From Psychrobacter glacincola (GTDB taxonomy: Bacteria > Pseudomonadota > Gammaproteobacteria > Pseudomonadales > Moraxellaceae): a DNA stretch of 64,000 nucleotides. The DNA is taken from the NCBI GenBank assembly GCA_001411745.2, contig LIQB01000002.1, positions 311,892-375,891 of the forward strand. Reading direction: 5' to 3'. Position numbers and translations under genes: made by a program. Below, piece after piece: positions 62,647 to 64,000 of the stretch. Every line of letters begins with the position of its first letter. The stretch's first letter is position 1. The notes under the pieces were generated by a model. It was not told the origin of the DNA. It made no database searches and saw only the letters and a program-made list of their open reading frames with translations.

Positions 62647-63090
62647 CTAGAACGGAATGTCATCATCGATAGGATAATCTGGCATCACAGTCGGTTTTGG
62701 TAGCTTAGTATGCTGAGATATAGGTTTAACAATTTCTGGCTTTTGCGTATCAGTTCTGCTGGCATACCCAAGCATCTGCATGCTACTCGCATAAATTTCG
62801 GTAATGTAGCGGTCTACACCATTGTTATCTGTCCATTTCCGAGTACGTAGACTACCTTCGATATATACTTTGCTGGCTTTATTCAAGTATTCAGCAGCCA
62901 CTTCTCCTAGGCGGTTGAACAGCTTGATTTTATGCCATTCTGTTGATTCCTTTGATTGACCAGCTGCATCTGTCCACTGGCTTGAAGTAGCGACAGAGAT
63001 GGTAGTGACACGATTACCATTAGCAAACTGATGAACTTCTGGCTCAGTACCTAGATGACCGATAATGATTACTTTGTTGATTCCTCTCAT
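62647..63090 (-). CDS. ssb: Single-stranded DNA-binding protein of the island
   Basis: 147 residues. The OB-fold begins [20 protein letters not shown], contains [18 protein letters not shown] and [11 protein letters not shown], and the acidic tip ends DDDIPF, which recruits repair proteins in E. coli SSB. It is shorter than chromosomal SSB (about 178 residues) with a short linker. Its place inside the island behind an integrase module suggests a mobile-element copy, possibly linked to conjugative transfer or replication. It is on the minus strand, convergent with the recombinases, and probably read together with the methyltransferase gene upstream of it. Confidence 0.93.
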   Translation of the reverse strand: MRGINKVIIIGHLGTEPEVHQFANGNRVTTISVATSSQWTDAAGQSKESTEWHKIKLFNRLGEVAAEYLNKASKVYIEGSLRTRKWTDNNGVDRYITEIYASSMQMLGYASRTDTQKPEIVKPISQHTKLPKPTVMPDYPIDDDIPF

Positions 63091-63153
63091 GGCTGTCCCC
63101 TTATTAAGATTTGATGATGCAATTTGGTTTTAATACAGTCAGGCAGACAGTAT

Positions 63154-63978
63154 TTAGCTACTAATCCATGACATCATGGCCATACGCTGGGTAGAGGTAT
63201 GTTGGTTCCAACAGGCTTGTGTGACACGGTACATCTGATAAGTCATATCCCAGCACTCATCATAAAAGTTGTCAGCAAAGTCCATTTCTTGACGCAGTAT
63301 GCGAAAACCCGTTTGCGCGTTGGCATATCTTGGGCAGGTGGCAAATAGGAAGTTCTTGCCTGTACAAGACATAATTTGCTTCGCTAGACTCGGTAAGGTC
63401 TCCTGCACTGTCTCTATATCTATGACATTAGACAACAGGTGAAAGGTCTCTTTGCATTCACTATTTAGTGGGATTAGCGCATTATCGAGTGTGCGCTCCT
63501 GACAATGTATAGACACTTGCATGCCATATGCTTTTGCTAATCGCTCAATTAAGAGTTTAGCGATGTCCAAACTGACTTTAGAAGGCTCAATGAGATGCAC
63601 TTCAAGTGAGCTTTGTTGTGCAACCCCTTTTTGTGACAAATAATCCATAAATGCCAATGTCGCTACGCCTTGACCACAGCCATAATCCACCACGCGTATA
63701 TTTTCTTGTGGCTCACTGGTAACGTCGATCGTTTGAGACAATAAATACTGCATACTTTGATGATGCTGCCAGCCATAGGCCACGATATAAAATATGGCTT
63801 CTTTTTCAGAGACAAGCGCATTCGTTGCTCTATTAGTGCGATTAGAAAAAGCACTATAGCTTAGGTTGTGATCAGGGTTTTGATGAAAGTAGTTCACCAT
63901 GTTTTGATAGTAATCGGAAAATCCACCATCCATAGTTTCGCTGGCTTTATCGATTTGGATCTGAAGTTGGTTTGACAT
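63154..63978 (-). CDS. SAM-dependent methyltransferase-like protein
   Basis: 274 residues. Motif I is VVDYGCGQGVATLAFMDYL and an acidic end of strand two is HLIEPSKVSLDIAKLL, both fitting a class I SAM-binding fold. There is no DPPY/NPPY motif, so a DNA adenine or N4-cytosine methyltransferase is not supported; a small-molecule, protein or RNA target is more likely. AAGGATAA precedes the start. It is followed by ssb on the same strand, inside the mobile island. Confidence 0.7.
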   Translation of the reverse strand: MSNQLQIQIDKASETMDGGFSDYYQNMVNYFHQNPDHNLSYSAFSNRTNRATNALVSEKEAIFYIVAYGWQHHQSMQYLLSQTIDVTSEPQENIRVVDYGCGQGVATLAFMDYLSQKGVAQQSSLEVHLIEPSKVSLDIAKLLIERLAKAYGMQVSIHCQERTLDNALIPLNSECKETFHLLSNVIDIETVQETLPSLAKQIMSCTGKNFLFATCPRYANAQTGFRILRQEMDFADNFYDECWDMTYQMYRVTQACWNQHTSTQRMAMMSWISS

Positions 63979-64000
63979 AGTTATTATCCTTATGGCGGTT

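Noticed and set aside
63154-63978. DNA methyltransferase of a restriction-modification system
   Set aside because: A SAM motif is present but no DPPY/NPPY or PC catalytic motif, and no restriction gene is visible up to the window edge.
1-64000. CRISPR array, rRNA operon or complete prophage
   Set aside because: I found no regularly spaced repeats, no rRNA sequence, and no capsid, tail or terminase genes. The only phage-like enzymes are the recombinases of the island.

Overview
The window looks like chromosomal DNA from a Moraxellaceae gammaproteobacterium, most likely Psychrobacter. The reasons are moderate GC, an RNase HI/DnaQ fusion of the kind known from Acinetobacter and Psychrobacter, a FimL-like twitching-motility scaffold, and the overall style of the proteins. 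This assignment is inferred from gene content; no database search was possible.

Layout. 1-10 kb: housekeeping genes, mostly on the minus strand: nth, a soluble RnfB-like ferredoxin protein, nudC, a FimL-like protein and an rnhA-dnaQ fusion. They are followed by small envelope genes and a Tat-exported LD-carboxypeptidase. 10-18 kb: a GlxA-type regulator diverges from an acyl-CoA dehydrogenase / MDR reductase / SDR / SDR cluster, followed by a CitE-like lyase, arfB and a sotB-like exporter. 19-28 kb: a LysR regulator, class III aminotransferase, HglS (DUF1338), AmaB-type dehydrogenase, NhaC-family antiporter and AmaA-type oxidase. Together these spell out L-pipecolate to 2-aminoadipate to 2-oxoadipate to 2-hydroxyglutarate catabolism. 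28.8-37.4 kb: a TetR regulator with two matching operator-like palindromes faces a fatty-acid beta-oxidation operon (acyl-CoA dehydrogenase, thiolase, FadB/J-like, CaiB-like, FadD). 37.8-43.6 kb: an ABC uptake system, an FAD oxidoreductase and a phosphonatase-like HAD enzyme, which form a probable aminophosphonate use operon. 43.8-48.1 kb: a cyanate operon (cynR divergent from cynT-cynS-cynX) with a GlcG/HbpS lipoprotein gene added at its end. 48-51 kb: small membrane and lipoproteins and a PACE efflux pump facing a LysR gene.

51-55.6 kb is an accessory block of poorly known genes: an unknown protein, a YqiA-like hydrolase, an unknown protein with a long structured leader, an acidic unknown protein, and an orphan DarT1-type NADAR protein. 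The leader-plus-gene unit has a paralogue at 28.0-28.7 kb. The two leaders share sequence blocks, two pairing stems and an 11-codon upstream ORF, and keep a middle hairpin whose sequence has changed completely.

At 56,078-56,122 lies the 3' part (anticodon loop to CCA) of a tRNA-Gly(GCC) on the minus strand, with its own terminator beside it. From there rightwards a mobile island starts. It carries a three-gene recombinase module (183, 806 and 1070 residues, tightly overlapping) and then ssb and a methyltransferase gene on the opposite strand. The island runs past the right edge of the window, so its cargo and far attachment site are not visible. Four copies or remnants of a small palindromic-ended element (MITE-like, TA flanks, GGGCGTGTCCTC ends), plus one possible decayed relic, are scattered through the window.
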